Shown here in pieces: positions 44,213 to 52,024 of a stretch of 64,000 nucleotides of DNA. Position numbers and translations under genes: made by a program. Every line of letters begins with the position of its first letter. The first letter of the stretch is position 1. Source of the stretch: Oceanobacillus_B kapialis (GTDB taxonomy: Bacteria > Bacillota > Bacilli > Bacillales > Amphibacillaceae); assembly GCF_042685265.1 (NCBI RefSeq), contig NZ_JBHUMX010000045.1; one strand, written 5' to 3'. Under the pieces are notes generated by a model, which was given only the letters and a program-made list of their open reading frames with translations, was not told where the DNA came from and did no database searches.

Positions 44213-44272
44213 ATGTTTAAAAGAACGCTTCTCTTCCCTAATAAATTAATCAAACGTTTGTTTGAATTCTAA
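44213..44272 (+). CDS. Possible 19-residue basic peptide
   Basis: ATG at 44213, with AGG six bases upstream, opens a short frame reading MFKRTLLFPNKLIKRLFEF. It is cationic and amphipathic. No relative is known to me and chance is a real alternative. The rest of the 328-base gap (43985-44312) shows only an inverted TCAAAC/GTTTGA pair inside this frame and a minus-strand terminator. Confidence 0.2.
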   Translation: MFKRTLLFPNKLIKRLFEF

Positions 44273-44277
44273 AATGC

Positions 44278-44303
44278 AAAAAAGCTGCCTTATAGACAGC
44301 TTT
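44278..44303 (-). terminator. Terminator of the yozE operon
   Basis: Read on the minus strand, AAAGCTG and CAGCTTT flank a nine-base loop and are followed by a T run. It ends the transcript that includes yozE and perhaps tatC. Confidence 0.8.
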
Positions 44304-44312
44304 CATAAGTGG

Positions 44313-44522
44313 TTATCTAGTATACTCATCCCATATGGCATCAAAAGTTACTAATGCTTCAGGAAAAGGACTGTTCCATTCAAGGTAATTACTCAATTCA
44401 TCATAATCCGTAGAATGCTTAGGAAAATTGTGCTCCTTAAAAGCCCAGTCAGCTAATCGTGACTTTTCATCAGGTTTTTTCTTCCCACGGTATGTCATTA
44501 AATAGTGATAAAAAGAGCGCAA
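44313..44522 (-). CDS. yozE: YozE-family SAM-like protein
   Basis: A 69-residue protein, the standard length for UPF0346: MRSFYHYLMTYRGKKKPDEKSRLADWAFKEHNFPKHSTDYDELSNYLEWN. The fold is a small sterile-alpha-motif-like helical bundle; function unknown. It starts 16 bases after tatC's stop and is probably in its transcript. Confidence 0.92.
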   Translation of the reverse strand: MRSFYHYLMTYRGKKKPDEKSRLADWAFKEHNFPKHSTDYDELSNYLEWNSPFPEALVTFDAIWDEYTR

Positions 44523-44538
44523 TTTATTTCCCCCTTTA

Positions 44539-45300
44539 TTAAAGCTCCTCCTGCTCCATAAATTCTCGGTGCTTTTTAAGTTTCTTACGATATACTACAT
44601 TCGATAGACGGATGCTGACCTCATATAAAATAATCAAAGGGATTGCTACAACAAGTTGTAAAAGAAAATCTGGAGGTGTAACAATCGTACCTATTATAAT
44701 TAAAATCAGGTAGGCATATTTACGAGTTTTTCGCATAAAGTCGGGTGTTATAATTCCTAATGTTGTTAAGAACATCGCGATAATCGGAATTTCAAATAAT
44801 ATTGCGAATGGTAATGTGACCCGCAACATAAACTTAAAGTATTTCTCTGTCGTAAACATTTCATTAAACATACCTTCACTTAGACCTAGTAAAAACGGTA
44901 AAACTAACTCGACGAATAAATAGTAACCAAACACTAAGCCAGCAATGAACAGGATAAATACTGCAGGTATGTATGCCATCGATGCTTTTTTCTCAAGAGA
45001 TGTTAATCCAGGTTTTACAAACGCCCATATTTGATAGGTTAGAACCGGAATCGTTCCAGCAATGGCTACTATACTAGCCATCGTAAAATAAAGCCAGATG
45101 GTTTCTCCAGGACTAATAATATTAAGCTGGAAGCTAAGATCTGCCGTGAAAAAATAATAAATATCCTTCACGTAAACAAAACCTAGCGCGAAAAACGCGA
45201 TAAAGAAAACAGCGGTGACAATAATTCGATTTCTTAACTCGGTAAGATGTCCAGTTACGTTCATATCTTTTTCATTAAAATCCGATTTGTTGTCTGACAT
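44539..45300 (-). CDS. tatC: Twin-arginine translocase subunit TatC
   Basis: A 253-residue protein with six membrane helices and TatC motifs: TGHLTELRNRI at the N-terminus, YQIWAFVKPGLTSLEKK in the first cytoplasmic loop, and PPDFLLQLVVAIPLIILYEVSI. It binds twin-Arg signal peptides and recruits TatA. An upstream GTG exists, but CAGGAG eight bases before the ATG at 45300 settles the start. No Tat substrate is recognised in the window. Confidence 0.95.
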   Translation of the reverse strand: MSDNKSDFNEKDMNVTGHLTELRNRIIVTAVFFIAFFALGFVYVKDIYYFFTADLSFQLNIISPGETIWLYFTMASIVAIAGTIPVLTYQIWAFVKPGLTSLEKKASMAYIPAVFILFIAGLVFGYYLFVELVLPFLLGLSEGMFNEMFTTEKYFKFMLRVTLPFAILFEIPIIAMFLTTLGIITPDFMRKTRKYAYLILIIIGTIVTPPDFLLQLVVAIPLIILYEVSIRLSNVVYRKKLKKHREFMEQEEL

Positions 45301-45375
45301 ATTCCACACTCCTGAATTATATCTTAGCAGACACAAAAGAAGATGCAAGGGTATGTACCTTACACCTTCATTTCA

Positions 45376-45582
45376 TTAGTTTTTAGTTGATGTATGATTA
45401 TTGCTTTTGGTCGTACTACTTTCTTCATCTGAAACGATATCTCTTGTAGCATTTTTAAATTCCTTCAAGGAGCTTCCAAAGGCTTTGCCGATTTCTGGTA
45501 GCTTAGAAGGTCCAAATACGATTAGAGCGACAATAAGAATTAAAATTAAGCCCGGGATGCCAATACTACTAAACATTTTCAT
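45376..45582 (-). CDS. tatA: Twin-arginine translocase TatA, copy 1
   Basis: A 68-residue TatA: a short membrane helix (GIPGLILILIVALIVFGPSKLPEIGKAFG) with the FGP hinge, an amphipathic helix and a polar tail. TatA multimers form the pore. It lies 16 bases after another TatA and precedes tatC. Confidence 0.93.
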   Translation of the reverse strand: MKMFSSIGIPGLILILIVALIVFGPSKLPEIGKAFGSSLKEFKNATRDIVSDEESSTTKSNNHTSTKN

Positions 45583-45598
45583 TCATCTCCCAAGTTTT

Positions 45599-45793
45599 TT
45601 ATTTTGCCTCGCTTTTCTTTGTTTCATTCGTTCCTTCAGTGTCATCATTGGTTAAATCATGCGTAGATTTACGAAACTCTCGTAAGGTTTGTCCGGCAGC
45701 TTTCCCTATTTCCGGCAGCTTTTTTGGTCCAAAAATAACGAGTGCTATAATAAGGATTAAAATTAATCCAGGAAATCCAATACTTGATAACAT
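45599..45793 (-). CDS. tatA: Twin-arginine translocase TatA, copy 2
   Basis: A 64-residue TatA, very similar to its neighbour (GFPGLILILIIALVIFGPKKLPEIGKAAG). The two are clearly duplicates. No TatB is present, as in other Firmicutes where TatA does both jobs. The first gene of the tat run on the minus strand. Confidence 0.93.
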   Translation of the reverse strand: MLSSIGFPGLILILIIALVIFGPKKLPEIGKAAGQTLREFRKSTHDLTNDDTEGTNETKKSEAK

Positions 45794-45955
45794 AAAAACA
45801 CCTTCTCTACTCTATTTAAGTAACGGCCTGTCGACATAGTTTAAATAATGGATCTTTCCTTATAGTTTACCACGGAAGACTGGAAGGTAACAAGCTTTAT
45901 TATGATTCCTTCTAGTTTTATCGATTTAAAATATTTCATGCATAATCTTCATCAT

Positions 45956-46444
45956 TTATTTAACCCTATCATATTGAATAAAATAATAATCGTAAGGATT
46001 TGTTTCGTTCTTCTCTCCTTTGACCTTTGAGGAGATTTTCCATTCATCTGATGAAAAGTCAGGGAAATAGGTATCCCCCGTGAATGTCTCATCGATTAAC
46101 GTAATATACATTCGGTCAGCAAATGGCAGAACTTGCTCAAACAGATGCCCCCCACCTATGACAAAATATTCTTTTGAAGGGTTGTCTTCGTTCCATTGTT
46201 TTATCGTTTTTACATCAGCAATACAAGTTACTTCTTTTGTTAGCTCTGTATTACGAGTAACGACGACATTTTCTCTTTTCGGAAGTGGTCTACCGATGGA
46301 TTCATATGTTTTTCTCCCCATAATGATGGTTTTTTCTAATGTTTTTTCTTTAAAGAAACGTAAATCCTTTGGTAAATGCCAAGGGAGGTCATTTTCCCTG
46401 CCAATAAGGTTGTTCCGATCCATTGCTAATAATAAAGATATCAT
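45956..46444 (-). CDS. dfrA: Dihydrofolate reductase
   Basis: A 162-residue protein with MISLLLAMDRNNLIGRENDLPWHLPKDLRFFKEKT (Asp27 is the catalytic acid), IIMGRKTYESIGRPLP and YFVIGGGHLFEQVLPFADRMYIT (NADPH loop). It reduces dihydrofolate made by thymidylate synthase, whose gene lies 26 bases upstream. Confidence 0.96.
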   Translation of the reverse strand: MISLLLAMDRNNLIGRENDLPWHLPKDLRFFKEKTLEKTIIMGRKTYESIGRPLPKRENVVVTRNTELTKEVTCIADVKTIKQWNEDNPSKEYFVIGGGHLFEQVLPFADRMYITLIDETFTGDTYFPDFSSDEWKISSKVKGEKNETNPYDYYFIQYDRVK

Positions 46445-46470
46445 TTCATCACCTTTCTTCCTCTTACACT

Positions 46471-47427
46471 TTACACTGCAATTGGTGCTTTTATTGATGG
46501 ATGTGGATTGTAATTAGTTATTGCAAAGTCTTCCATTTCAAAATCAAATACAGACTGCTTGTCTCCTGTTATTTCAAGCTTCGGCATACTGCGGATTTCC
46601 CGTTTTAGTTGTGTCTTTACTTGTTCTACATGATTAAGATAAATATGTGCGTCTCCAAGCGTATGCACAAACTCTCCCACTTCAAGGTCGCATTCGTGAG
46701 CGATTAGATGTGTTAGCAATGCATAGCTTGCGATATTGAAAGGGACACCAAGGAAAACGTCCCCACTTCTCTGGTAAAGCTGGCATGATAGCTTACCATC
46801 CGCTACATAGAATTGGAAAAGGGTGTGACATGGTGGTAAGGCCATTGATGGTACATCTTCAGGGTTCCAGGCTGAAACGATGTGTCTTCTGGAATCAGGA
46901 TTATGCTTTATAGACATGATAACATCCTTTAATTGGTCTATCGTTGTATCTGTGGATGTTTTCCATTGCCGCCATTGTTTTCCGTATACCGATCCTAGAC
47001 TACCATATTTTGCTGCAAAATTATCATCTTGCAATACATTTTCTTTAAAAACAGCCATTTGTTCCTGGTATTGTTTGTTAAATGCCTCATCAGCCTGACT
47101 GCGATTCCCAAAGTCCTCCATGTCGGGGCCATTATAATCAGAACTCGTTACCCATTTCTCGAACGCCCACTCATTCCATATATTATTATTATGTTCTAGA
47201 AGGTAACGTATATTGGTATCTCCCTTTATAAACCATAAAAGTTCCGATGCGATAAGGCGAAACGGCACTTTTTTTGTTGTTAATAATGGGAAACCTTTTT
47301 GTAGATCGAAACGCATTTGATATCCAAAGACAGAGTATGTACCTGTATTCGTACGATCTTCTTTCTTCGTTCCATTTTCTAATATATGTTTACACAAGTC
47401 CAAATAAGCTTGTTCTCCAGTCATCAT
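46471..47427 (-). CDS. thyA: Thymidylate synthase ThyA (long form)
   Basis: A 318-residue protein: TGTYSVFGYQMRFDLQKGFPLLTTKKV, catalytic Cys in LPPCHTLFQFYV, and RSGDVFLGVPFNIASYALL. Its extra insert (about 90-140) marks the longer Lactobacillus-type form rather than the 264-residue B. subtilis ThyB. It makes dTMP from dUMP with methylene-THF. GAGGAG lies before the double ATG at 47427, so an upstream ATG at 47451 is not used. Confidence 0.95.
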   Translation of the reverse strand: MMTGEQAYLDLCKHILENGTKKEDRTNTGTYSVFGYQMRFDLQKGFPLLTTKKVPFRLIASELLWFIKGDTNIRYLLEHNNNIWNEWAFEKWVTSSDYNGPDMEDFGNRSQADEAFNKQYQEQMAVFKENVLQDDNFAAKYGSLGSVYGKQWRQWKTSTDTTIDQLKDVIMSIKHNPDSRRHIVSAWNPEDVPSMALPPCHTLFQFYVADGKLSCQLYQRSGDVFLGVPFNIASYALLTHLIAHECDLEVGEFVHTLGDAHIYLNHVEQVKTQLKREIRSMPKLEITGDKQSVFDFEMEDFAITNYNPHPSIKAPIAV

Positions 47428-47550
47428 CCATAACTCCTCACTCTCTGTCACATGACAGAATGTTTTTTGTAATACAATCGTAACGCATGAATGTATTTTT
47501 TTCTACATAAATCTGTTAAGAGTATTCATCAAGGGAAAGGGGATTGTTGC

Positions 47551-48579
47551 ATGCTGAGTGGAACAATGGAACATGTGGTGAAACATTCCATTTTGTATAG
47601 TTATGTACTTAGTCAGCCGCTTGTTACGTACGTGGATGCATACCCTCAACTTCAAAACAAGTTATTAACGAAGACAGAGCAATTAGAGTTTGGAGAGCAT
47701 GGTGAGTCTGTTAAACTGCTTCAAGAAAAGCTCAACAATCTAGATTATTTTGACGCTGATTTAGATGGAGAATATGGAGCACTCACTGCCCACGCCTTAA
47801 AGAATTTCCAGGCAGATTATAATATAACGATTAATGGTCAAGCAGATGAGAAAACTATTCTAGCATTAATAAAATCCGAAAAAAATCTTTATTTAAAACA
47901 AATTAAGAACCTTTCAACAGAAGTCTATCCGGGCTTAACAGGAGATAAGGTTGAAACCGTGCAACACGCTCTGCAGTATTTCGGTTATTACAAGGGTATG
48001 ATAGACGGGATTTATGGCCCGCTAACAAAGGATGCACTAAAACTTGCTAGTGAAGAACATGAAGGGATTAAACTTGCAGAAGCTCCAGCTATAAAAGTCA
48101 AAGTAAAGAAAACAGAGAAGCAGGAATTAAAAGATACGGATCCCTTAAATCAGTCACAATCAGATCAAAAAGAAAAGAAAGCTGCACAGGAAGAAAAACA
48201 GGTAAAGGTAGAAGGAATTAATGGCGGGAGCATTGTGGCCAATGCACATACCTTTGTTGGTGTTCCGTACGTATGGGGAGGAACAACCCCAACAGGCTTT
48301 GACTGCAGTGGATTAATCCAATATGTATTTAGTATGCAGGGAATTGAAACCCCTAGAACCGTTAGTGACATATGGAATTTCGCTGCCCCTGTGGAGTCAA
48401 AATCTGTCGGTGACTTAGTGTTTTTTGAGACATATAAACCAGGACCTTCCCATATGGGCATTTATATTGGAAACGGGAAATTTATTCATGCTGGCGAATC
48501 ACGTGGCGTTGAAGTAGCAGAATTAAGTAATAATTATTGGAAAGACAGATACATCGGTGCTAAACGTGTGACTCAATAA
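47551..48579 (+). CDS. NlpC/P60 peptidoglycan endopeptidase with two PG-binding domains
   Basis: About 342 residues. Two PG_binding_1 repeats (EHGESVKLLQEKLNNLDYFDADLDGEYGALTAHALKNFQ; LTGDKVETVQHALQYFGYYKGMIDGIYGPLT) are followed by a Lys/Glu-rich linker and an NlpC/P60 domain with catalytic Cys in YVWGGTTPTGFDCSGLIQY and His in SHMGIYIGNGKFIH. It cuts cell-wall peptides. The N-terminus has only a weak hydrophobic stretch, so the export route is unclear. AAAGGGG precedes the ATG at 47551. Confidence 0.9.
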   Translation: MLSGTMEHVVKHSILYSYVLSQPLVTYVDAYPQLQNKLLTKTEQLEFGEHGESVKLLQEKLNNLDYFDADLDGEYGALTAHALKNFQADYNITINGQADEKTILALIKSEKNLYLKQIKNLSTEVYPGLTGDKVETVQHALQYFGYYKGMIDGIYGPLTKDALKLASEEHEGIKLAEAPAIKVKVKKTEKQELKDTDPLNQSQSDQKEKKAAQEEKQVKVEGINGGSIVANAHTFVGVPYVWGGTTPTGFDCSGLIQYVFSMQGIETPRTVSDIWNFAAPVESKSVGDLVFFETYKPGPSHMGIYIGNGKFIHAGESRGVEVAELSNNYWKDRYIGAKRVTQ

Positions 48580-48638
48580 GTATAAAAAATGGTGTACCCA
48601 CACATACTAACCTATCAAAATAGTAAAAGGTGGGTTTT

Positions 48639-49001
48639 ATGACAGGCCTCTTATTAAAATTAATCATTACACCGTTAGGAATCGTTGTAGCATCGTGGAT
48701 ATTGCCAAATGTTGAATTTGCTTCATGGTATCAACCCATATTGTTGGGTGCATTGCTAGCTGTGATTGGTTATATAGGTGAACTTACCTTCCTTGGCAGA
48801 AATACGAAAGGCTTTGTTTTGGCTATGGATTTTATTATCTCTGCTGTAGGAATTTATATTGGAGCTTGGGCTTTCGCTAACACAGGAGTTACCCCTCTGG
48901 GTGCCATTCTAACAGCTGTTATTCTCGTGATCACAGAGATTTTCCAACATAATTGGTTAATTCAAAGTGGGAGAATAAAACGAGAAGGGATATTGAAATA
49001 A
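48639..49001 (+). CDS. DUF2512-family membrane protein (YndM-like)
   Basis: A 120-residue protein with four membrane helices (LLLKLIITPLGIVVASWILPNVEF; PILLGALLAVIGYIGEL; FVLAMDFIISAVGIYIGAWAF; TAVILVITEIFQHNWLIQ). It matches DUF2512, a family of unknown role in spore formers. A GTG at 48630 lies in the ribosome site; the ATG at 48639 is preferred. Confidence 0.8.
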   Translation: MTGLLLKLIITPLGIVVASWILPNVEFASWYQPILLGALLAVIGYIGELTFLGRNTKGFVLAMDFIISAVGIYIGAWAFANTGVTPLGAILTAVILVITEIFQHNWLIQSGRIKREGILK

Positions 49002-49016
49002 TGCACTTTTGAGTGT

Positions 49017-49050
49017 AAAAAAACCAGTCATCATAATGACTGGTTTTTTT
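49017..49050. terminator. Bidirectional terminator
   Basis: AAAAAACCAGTCA and TGACTGGTTTTTT form a 13-bp stem between the DUF2512 gene and the convergent HD-domain gene. Confidence 0.92.
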
Positions 49051-49051
49051 C

Positions 49052-49639
49052 TTACCACTCTGATTTAAATTGCTCTAAAAACTGTTCCATGTAATGATGT
49101 CTTTCTTCTGCAATCGACTTTGCTGTTGCAGTATGAATGGTGGATTTTAGTTTTAATAACTTATCATAAAAGTGTTGAATGGTATTGTCAGAAAGCTGCT
49201 CATGATACATAAATTTCCCTCTAGCACCTCCATAGGTAAAAGCTCTTGCTATCCCTATAGCTCCAATAGCATCAAGCCGGTCCGCATCCTGGACTATTTT
49301 TCCTTCTAATGAAGATGGGGTTTCTCCTTTGCTATAAGATATCGTGCGAATTGCTTCCAAAATTTCTTCTATCTCAGAGGTAGATAATTCTATTGAGATT
49401 AAAAAGTTTTTTAATGTATGAGAAGCTTCTTGTTCGTCACCAACTAGCTTGTGGTCTGTCATGTCATGAAGCCATGCAATTGTTTCACAGCGAAAGAGAT
49501 TAGCTCCCTCCTGTTTTGCAATCTTATTCGCTAAACGAGTTACGCGTTGTAAATGATAAAGGTCATGGCCTGTTCGTTCATTGCTAAAGGACTTTTTAAC
49601 ATACTCACGTATTGCAGTTAATTGTTCTTGTGCTTTCAT
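49052..49639 (-). CDS. HD-domain phosphohydrolase (YpgQ/YedJ type)
   Basis: A 195-residue HD-fold protein with metal ligands H in GHDLYHLQRVTRLA, HD in WLHDMTDHK and D in VQDADRLDAIGAIGIAR. YpgQ relatives hydrolyse nucleoside triphosphates to the monophosphate and pyrophosphate. Its first base overlaps the last of the fhs gene, so translation is coupled. Confidence 0.9.
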   Translation of the reverse strand: MKAQEQLTAIREYVKKSFSNERTGHDLYHLQRVTRLANKIAKQEGANLFRCETIAWLHDMTDHKLVGDEQEASHTLKNFLISIELSTSEIEEILEAIRTISYSKGETPSSLEGKIVQDADRLDAIGAIGIARAFTYGGARGKFMYHEQLSDNTIQHFYDKLLKLKSTIHTATAKSIAEERHHYMEQFLEQFKSEW

Positions 49640-51309
49640 TAAAATAACCCTGCAATTCTGCCATCATCTGTTACATCCATATTTAGCGCAGCAGGGTGCT
49701 GAGGAAGTCCTGGCATTGTCAACACATCACCTGTTAGCACGACAATAAACCCAGCACCTATGGAAGCTCTTAGCTCTCGAATTTGGATAGTAAATCCTGT
49801 GGGTCGTCCAATTTGGGTGGGATCATCCGAGAGTGCATATTGTGTTTTTGCCATACATACAGGCAAGTTTCCCCACCCTTGCTTTTCAAAATAGGAAATT
49901 TGATTGCTGGCTTTCTTACTTAACACAATGTCATTGGCACCGTACACAGTTTGTGCGATTTTTCTAATTTTCTCTTCTAAAGGATCCTCTAGGCTGTACG
50001 TATGTTTAAAATCTGCAGTTGGCTCATCTGCTGCTTTGACTACCTTCTCTGCTAATTCCAATCCTCCTGCTCCTCCATTTTGCCAAACATCCGTTAGCGC
50101 AACTTCCACTTTATTATTAGTGCACCATTCCTTTAAAAAGTCTATTTCATTTTGAGTATCAGTTGGGAATTTGTTTATTGCCACCACGAATGGAAGACCA
50201 AACGATTTTATTGTTTCGATATGCTTTTCTAAGTTTGCCACACCTGTTGAAATTGCCTCCACATTTTCTTCTTTTAACTCTGATTTCTTTACACCGCCAT
50301 GCATTTTCAAGGCTCGAATCGTGGCCACTATTACTACAGCACGGGGCTGAATCTTTCCTGCTCTGGATTTTATGTTCAAAAATTTCTCGGCACCAAGATC
50401 TGCACCAAAGCCAGCTTCGGTCACTACATAATCTCCTAGCTTGGCTGCTGAACTTGTTGCAATTATGCTATTACAGCCATGTGCAATATTGGCGAAAGGG
50501 CCACCATGAATAATAGCAGGTGTATTCTCAGTCGTTTGCACGAGGTTTGGTCTTAGCGCTTCTTTAAGCAAAACTGTTAATGCTCCCTCTGCCTCTAGAT
50601 CCTCAACTGTTACAGGGTCTTCATCATATGTATAGCCAATCACAATACTTTTCAGGCGCCGTTTTAAATCGTGCAAGTCTTTAGCTAAACACAAGACAGC
50701 CATGATCTCAGAAGCTACCGTTATACTAAAGGAGTCTTCACGTGGTACACCTCTAGCAGGCCCGCCTAGACCAACAACAACCTGTCTAAGTGCTCTATCA
50801 TTCATATCAAGCACACGGTTCCATTCCACTCTTCTCGGATCAATTTGCAGCTTATTGCCTCTATGTATATGGTTATCAATCAACGCGGATAATGCATTAT
50901 TTGCAGCCGTTATAGCATGTAAGTCGCCGGTAAAATGTAGATTAATATCCTCCATTGGAAGAACTTGTGAGTAGCCACCTCCTGCAGCACCACCTTTAAG
51001 GCCCATAACCGGTCCAAGACTTGGCTCACGCAACGCGATAATCGCTTTTTTGCCAAGCTTATTTAAGGCTTGCCCTAACCCGACCGTGACCGTTGATTTG
51101 CCCTCACCCGCCGGAGTAGGATTAATAGATGTTACTAAAATAACTTTTCCATCTGGCCGATGTTCTAGTTTTTCTTGGAGGTTAGCCGATAACTTTGCTT
51201 TTGTTCTTCCATAAGGTTCCCAGTCCTCTTCCACTAACCCTAAGCTGGTAGCAATCTCATTAATTGGTTTTAATGTTGTTTCCTGTGCAATTTCAATATC
51301 TGACTTCAC
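49639..51309 (-). CDS. fhs: Formate-tetrahydrofolate ligase
   Basis: A 556-residue enzyme with the P-loop TPAGEGKSTVTVGL, EPSLGPVMGLKGGAAGGGYSQVLPMEDINLHFTGD, and ending TGDVLTMPGLPQHPAALNMDV. It charges THF with formate using ATP, feeding purine and methionine-initiator formyl groups. The GTG start has AAAGGAG nine bases before. TATAAT upstream (minus strand near 51377) is a promoter candidate. Confidence 0.96.
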   Translation of the reverse strand: MKSDIEIAQETTLKPINEIATSLGLVEEDWEPYGRTKAKLSANLQEKLEHRPDGKVILVTSINPTPAGEGKSTVTVGLGQALNKLGKKAIIALREPSLGPVMGLKGGAAGGGYSQVLPMEDINLHFTGDLHAITAANNALSALIDNHIHRGNKLQIDPRRVEWNRVLDMNDRALRQVVVGLGGPARGVPREDSFSITVASEIMAVLCLAKDLHDLKRRLKSIVIGYTYDEDPVTVEDLEAEGALTVLLKEALRPNLVQTTENTPAIIHGGPFANIAHGCNSIIATSSAAKLGDYVVTEAGFGADLGAEKFLNIKSRAGKIQPRAVVIVATIRALKMHGGVKKSELKEENVEAISTGVANLEKHIETIKSFGLPFVVAINKFPTDTQNEIDFLKEWCTNNKVEVALTDVWQNGGAGGLELAEKVVKAADEPTADFKHTYSLEDPLEEKIRKIAQTVYGANDIVLSKKASNQISYFEKQGWGNLPVCMAKTQYALSDDPTQIGRPTGFTIQIRELRASIGAGFIVVLTGDVLTMPGLPQHPAALNMDVTDDGRIAGLF

Positions 51310-51431
51310 TCTCGTTTGCTCCTTTACATAGATGATTTAATGAAATTTTAAAACAATCTTTTTAAATGGTTTCATTATACCTGTATTTTTGAAAAATTCC
51401 TAGAAAATCATATAATGATGTAAGCTATTTC

Positions 51432-51460
51432 TTGACGAGCAAGTTTATATAAGCTATATT
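51432..51460 (+). promoter_or_regulatory. Sigma-A promoter of the cold-shock gene
   Basis: TTGACG (51432-51437) and TATATT (51455-51460) are 17 bases apart. Transcription would begin near 51467, giving a leader of about 167 bases before the csp start. Confidence 0.75.
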
Positions 51461-51498
51461 AGACACAAGCAAAGAAGATGTATGGATCCTTTATGACA

Positions 51499-51553
51499 GG
51501 CAGCTTCTATAGAAGTGGATGTAACTTGGTCCTACACTTCTATAGAAGCTGCC
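51499..51553 (+). promoter_or_regulatory. Perfect 19-bp hairpin in the csp leader
   Basis: GGCAGCTTCTATAGAAGTG and its exact complement at 51535-51553 enclose a 17-base loop. Each arm holds the palindrome CTTCTATAGAAG, so each can fold on itself instead. There is no proper T tract after it, so it is not a standard terminator. A regulatory leader structure, possibly temperature-sensitive, is inferred. A second hairpin, CACGTTC/GAACGTG (51588-51609), lies just before the ribosome site. Confidence 0.7.
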
Positions 51554-51633
51554 TTCATTTATGCTCTATAAATCTGCTTTGTATTAACACGTTCCCTTTT
51601 TTGAACGTGAAAGTTTCTAGGAGGATTATATTC

Positions 51634-51834
51634 ATGGAAAACGGAGTAGTAAAATGGTTTAACGCAGAGAAAGGCTATGGCTTCATCCAATTAGAAGAAG
51701 GCAATGATGTATTCGTACATTATTCTGCTATTCAAGAGGAAGGCTTTAAATCACTTGAAGAAGGACAAGAAGTATCCTTTGAAATTGTTGAAGGCGAGCG
51801 TGGCCCTCAAGCTGCTAACGTAACTAAAAAATAA
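51634..51834 (+). CDS. csp: Cold-shock protein (CspA family)
   Basis: A 66-residue OB-fold protein, MENGVVKWFNAEKGYGFIQLEEGNDVFVHYSAIQEEGFKSLEEGQ, with RNP1 (KGYGFIQ) and RNP2 (VFVHY) motifs. It binds single-stranded RNA and DNA, loosening RNA structure in the cold. The start follows TAGGAGGA. A longer frame to 51478 runs through the leader hairpin and is not coding. Confidence 0.97.
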   Translation: MENGVVKWFNAEKGYGFIQLEEGNDVFVHYSAIQEEGFKSLEEGQEVSFEIVEGERGPQAANVTKK

Positions 51835-51849
51835 ACGAATTGTATATAG

Positions 51850-51885
51850 AAGCGGTAATCTGTAAAAGGATTACCGCTTTTTTTG
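51850..51885 (+). terminator. Terminator after csp
   Basis: AAGCGGTAATC and GATTACCGCTT form an 11-bp stem followed by a T run. Confidence 0.9.
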
Positions 51886-51964
51886 GTGTAAATTCTTTTT
51901 AGAGCTCTAAAGGTTCTTTTTTTTACAAGACGAACTTTAGGAAGCCATGAATACAAATTTATGC

Positions 51965-51970
51965 TATAAT
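51965..51970 (+). promoter_or_regulatory. Minus-10 element before the riboswitch
   Basis: A perfect TATAAT ends nine bases before the aptamer, so transcription would start right at the riboswitch. The minus-35 region is poor. Confidence 0.5.
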
Positions 51971-51978
51971 GTTCTTTT

Positions 51979-52012
51979 CGCGGTTCGCAAACTCCCGCGT
52001 TATCAAAACTAA
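51979..52012 (+). ncRNA. preQ1-I riboswitch
   Basis: The sequence CGCGGTTCGCAAACTCCCGCG, then TTATCAAAACTAA, matches the class I preQ1 aptamer: a short stem (CGCGG with CCGCG), a loop with GTTC, and an A-rich tail pairing back into the loop as a pseudoknot. The tail runs into AAGGAGG, the ribosome site of the next gene, so bound preQ1 should hide it and block translation. The gene downstream is a transporter of the same pathway. A textbook fit. Confidence 0.9.
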
Positions 52013-52024
52013 GGAGGCATTTAT

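Noticed and set aside
51478..51633. N-terminal extension of the cold-shock gene
   Set aside because: It runs through the inverted repeat of the leader; the canonical MENGVVKWFN start with TAGGAGGA is at 51634.
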